A DNA stretch of 7,040 nt from Candidatus Sulfopaludibacter sp. SbA3. Lineage in GTDB: Bacteria; Acidobacteriota; Terriglobia; Bryobacterales; Bryobacteraceae. Numbering within the stretch: position 1 is the stretch's first letter; each line of letters starts with the position of its first letter. The DNA is taken from positions 1 to 7,040 of the forward strand of contig CAMDKT010000319.1 in the NCBI GenBank assembly GCA_945900935.1. Direction: 5' to 3'. Below, in pieces: positions 3,944-7,040 of the stretch. A program made the position numbers and the translations under genes. The notes under the pieces were generated by a model. The model was given only the letters and a program-made list of their open reading frames with translations, did no database searches and was not told the DNA's origin.

Positions 3944-5401
3944 CTAATTTTCCTTCTTCATTTGCGCGGCCTTCTCAAGGACTTCCTCGATCGTGCCCTG
4001 CATGTAGAACGCCTGTTCCGGAATGTCGTCGTGCTTGCCGTCGCAGATCTCGGTGAAGCCCTTGATCGTATCGGCCAACTTGACGTACTTGCCCTTGAAG
4101 CCCGTAAACTGCTCGGCCACATGGAAGGGCTGAGAGAGGAAATTCTGAATCTTGCGGGCACGCGAAACGCTCAGCTTATCGTCTTCCGACAGTTCGTCGA
4201 TACCCAGAATCGCGATGATGTCCTGCAAATCCTTGTAGCGCTGCAGGATCTGCTTTACGCGCTGCGCGCAGTTGTAATGGGCATCGCCCAATACCTGCGG
4301 ATCCAGAATGCGCGATGTCGAAGCCAGCGGATCGACCGCCGGATAAATGCCCAGCGATGCGATGTCGCGCGAAAGGTTCGTCGTCGCGTCCAAATGCGTA
4401 AACGCCGTTGCTGGAGCCGGATCGGTGTAATCGTCAGCCGGCACGTAAATGGCCTGCACCGACGTGATCGAGCCCTTCTTGGTCGACGTGATGCGTTCCT
4501 GCAACTCGCCCATTTCCGACGCCAGATTCGGCTGGTAACCCACCGCCGAAGGCATGCGGCCCAGCAGCGCCGACACTTCCGAACCGGCCTGCGTAAACCG
4601 GAAAATGTTGTCCACGAACAGCAGCACGTCCTGCCCCTCTTCGTCGCGGAAATACTCGGCGACCGTCAGCCCGGTCAGGCCGACGCGCAACCGCGCGCCT
4701 GGCGGCTCAGTCATCTGGCCGTAAATCAGCGCAACCTTGGATTTGGTGTAGTCCGCCGGATCGACAATTTTCGATTCCTGCATCTCGAGCCACAAGTCGT
4801 TGCCCTCGCGCGTCCGCTCGCCGACGCCCGCGAACACCGAAACGCCGCCGTGGTTGGTCGCGATATTGTTGATCAGCTCCATGATGACGACGGTCTTGCC
4901 GACGCCCGCGCCGCCGAACAGCCCGATCTTCCCGCCCTTCAAATAGGGTTCGATCAGATCGATAACCTTGATGCCCGTTTCGAGCATCGTCTGCGACGTC
5001 GCCTGCTCATCGAATGCCGGAGCGGGCCGATGAATCGGGTAGAATTTCTTCGCGTTTATCGGACCCATCTCGTCCACCGGCTGCCCGATCACGTTCATCA
5101 GGCGGCCCAGCGTCTCCGGACCAACGGGCACCATTACAGGCGCGCCCAAGCTGATCGCCTTCATGCCGCGCACCAGCCCCTCGGTCGGCTGCAGCGCGAT
5201 TGTCCGCACGCGGTTCTCACCGATATGCTGGGCAACCTCGCAAATGATATCGATCGGCGTAGGCGCGTTAAAACCTTCGCTCGTAATCCGGATCGCCGTG
5301 CGGATCGGCGGGATGTTGCCTTCGGGAAACTGAATGTCGATGGCCGGTCCGGCGACTTGAATGACTTTGCCGGCCGCGGCGGTGGTGGTTACAGTAGACA
5401 T
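3944..5401 (-). CDS. atpD: F1F0 ATP synthase beta subunit
   Basis: Beta holds the catalytic sites of the F1 head, making ATP from ADP and phosphate as gamma rotates. The 485-residue protein is of usual size. Visible motifs are Walker A GGAGVGKT (163-170), the catalytic Glu195 in GVGERTREG, Walker B ending LLFVD (Asp264), the family signature PAVDPLASTS (354-363), and a DELSEDD version of the DELSEED lever (402-408). The ATG at 5401 (MSTVTTTAAAGKV) is chosen over an upstream in-frame start at 5452, because the latter would overlap atpG and add residues (MKLSAALRRWSRSFFR) unlike the family. A GGAG (part of TAGGAG over the atpG stop) lies 13 bases before it. It follows atpG by 16 bases and precedes atpC by 10. 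A long open frame on the opposite strand is a codon-bias artefact. Confidence 0.98.
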   Translation of the reverse strand: MSTVTTTAAAGKVIQVAGPAIDIQFPEGNIPPIRTAIRITSEGFNAPTPIDIICEVAQHIGENRVRTIALQPTEGLVRGMKAISLGAPVMVPVGPETLGRLMNVIGQPVDEMGPINAKKFYPIHRPAPAFDEQATSQTMLETGIKVIDLIEPYLKGGKIGLFGGAGVGKTVVIMELINNIATNHGGVSVFAGVGERTREGNDLWLEMQESKIVDPADYTKSKVALIYGQMTEPPGARLRVGLTGLTVAEYFRDEEGQDVLLFVDNIFRFTQAGSEVSALLGRMPSAVGYQPNLASEMGELQERITSTKKGSITSVQAIYVPADDYTDPAPATAFTHLDATTNLSRDIASLGIYPAVDPLASTSRILDPQVLGDAHYNCAQRVKQILQRYKDLQDIIAILGIDELSEDDKLSVSRARKIQNFLSQPFHVAEQFTGFKGKYVKLADTIKGFTEICDGKHDDIPEQAFYMQGTIEEVLEKAAQMKKEN

Positions 5402-5417
5402 GGTTCGAAAAAAACTC

Positions 5418-6281
5418 CTACTCCAGCGCCGAAGCGCCGCTGACAACTTCAATAATTTCGCGGGTAATGCTGGCCTGCCGCAAACGGTTCATGTACAGCG
5501 TCAGCCGTTCAATCACATCGGCGGCGTTGGATGACGCTGCGTCCATGGCCGTCATTCGCGCGGCGTGTTCAGCCGCGGTCGATTCCAGAATCGCGCGGAA
5601 AATCGTCACTTCCACATACCTTGGAAGCAACGTGGCCAGCAGATCCTCCGCCGGCTGTTCGAAAATGTAGTCCGTCGTTTCCTGCTGCGCGGGCAGTGGC
5701 ACGGGCAGTAACTGGACAACGTTCAAAGTGGCCGCCATCACGCTCTTAAAGTCGTTGTAGACCAGATACACGGAGTCCACTTCGGCCTTGGCGTAACGCT
5801 CGACAATTTTGCGGCCCAGCGTCGCGGCGTCGGCGTATTTCGGCGCCTTGGTCACGTTAAACGTCTCGCCGGCGATGGTAAAGCCGCGGCGGCGGAAGTA
5901 GTCGCGGGCCTTCTTGCCCACGGCCTCCACTTCCCACTTCTTCCCGGCCTTGCTTTCGGCCAGAAACTTCTGCGCGCCCTTGTTGATGTTCGTGCTGAAC
6001 GCGCCCGCCAAACCGCGGTCGGAGTTGATGATTAACACCAACACCCGCTCCTCGGCGCGCTCGGCCAGCAGCGGATTCTCCGCCGCCCCTTCGCTGCCCT
6101 TGGCCGCGCCCGCCACGTTGGCCAGCATCTGCCGCAAAGAGTTTGCGAATGGGCGAGCCGCAATCACCGCGTCCTGCGCGCGGCGCAGTTTCGCCGCCGA
6201 AACCATCTTCATGGCCTTGGTGATCTGCTGCGTATTCTTCACCGAACGTATGCGCCGGCGGAAGTCGATTAACGATGGCAT
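5418..6281 (-). CDS. atpG: F1F0 ATP synthase gamma subunit
   Basis: Gamma is the rotating shaft linking the c-ring to the catalytic alpha3-beta3 head. The 287-residue protein has the conserved N-terminal coiled-coil helix with RIRSVKNTQQITKAMKMV (10-27), a central Rossmann-like domain (about 75-205) and a C-terminal helix ending ITREIIEVVSGASALE (272-287), which fits the family signature. The redox-regulatory insertion of chloroplast gamma is absent, as expected for a bacterium. The ATG at 6281 is 3 bases after the atpA stop, so translational coupling is likely; no strong ribosome site is visible. The gene sits between atpA and atpD in the usual order. Confidence 0.97.
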   Translation of the reverse strand: MPSLIDFRRRIRSVKNTQQITKAMKMVSAAKLRRAQDAVIAARPFANSLRQMLANVAGAAKGSEGAAENPLLAERAEERVLVLIINSDRGLAGAFSTNINKGAQKFLAESKAGKKWEVEAVGKKARDYFRRRGFTIAGETFNVTKAPKYADAATLGRKIVERYAKAEVDSVYLVYNDFKSVMAATLNVVQLLPVPLPAQQETTDYIFEQPAEDLLATLLPRYVEVTIFRAILESTAAEHAARMTAMDAASSNAADVIERLTLYMNRLRQASITREIIEVVSGASALE

Positions 6282-6284
6282 GGC

Positions 6285-7040
<756 letters not shown>

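Noticed and set aside
3938..3947. Perfect 10-base palindrome TTAGGCCTAA at the atpD/atpC junction
   Set aside because: It spans the atpD stop codon and the weak atpC ribosome site; too short and too constrained by these to call a regulatory site.
3857..5443. A 528-residue open frame on the plus strand, antisense to atpD
   Set aside because: It mirrors atpD and part of atpC, is Arg/His/Leu-rich with no recognisable domain, and arises because the codon bias of atpD leaves no stops on the other strand. The atpD reading is certain.
5402..5452. Upstream in-frame start for atpD adding 17 residues
   Set aside because: It would overlap the atpG 3' end, has no good ribosome site, and gives an N-terminus unlike the beta family; the ATG at 5401 fits better.

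Overview
The window looks like chromosomal DNA from a GC-rich bacterium. I think an acidobacterium (Bryobacterales/Solibacter-like) is most likely. This rests on the overall look of YchF, the ATP synthase subunits and a small Lys/Ala-rich protein ending in an AEAQKRRWAK-type tail. It is a recollection-level judgement with no marker gene behind it.

Left part (1-2352): the first codons of a minus-strand gene of unknown function with a strong ribosome binding site are followed by an intergenic region with two perfect palindromes. Then come ychF (plus), a 91-residue basic hypothetical protein (minus, converging on ychF with a 3-base gap) and a YkgJ-type cysteine-cluster protein (plus). The last two genes are divergent, with only 20 bases between their ATG codons. 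Each has a good -35/-10 pair at 17-base spacing placed so that transcription should begin at or next to the ATG, so both mRNAs are probably leaderless.

Middle part (2353-3362): a 244-base non-coding stretch resembling a degenerate or interspersed repeat precedes a compact toxin-antitoxin operon on the minus strand. The operon is mntA (nucleotidyltransferase antitoxin) followed by hepT (HEPN RNase toxin), overlapping by GTGA. The HepT active-site motif has Lys where Arg is usual. The module lies just past the 3' end of a tRNA-Pro(GGG) gene, a common place for acquired DNA.

Right part (3363-7040): a tRNA-Pro gene with its own terminator follows the end of the F1 ATP synthase operon on the minus strand. 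Transcription order is atpA (C-terminal half only, cut by the window edge), atpG, atpD, atpC. These encode the alpha, gamma, beta and epsilon subunits of the catalytic F1 head. A weak terminator and a tRNA promoter are packed into the short gap between atpC and the tRNA.

Most of the window is housekeeping. I see no clearly new multi-gene system. The points most worth checking are the back-to-back leaderless promoter, the HepT Arg-to-Lys change, the small basic protein, and the Pro-to-Arg change in a nearly invariant YchF motif.
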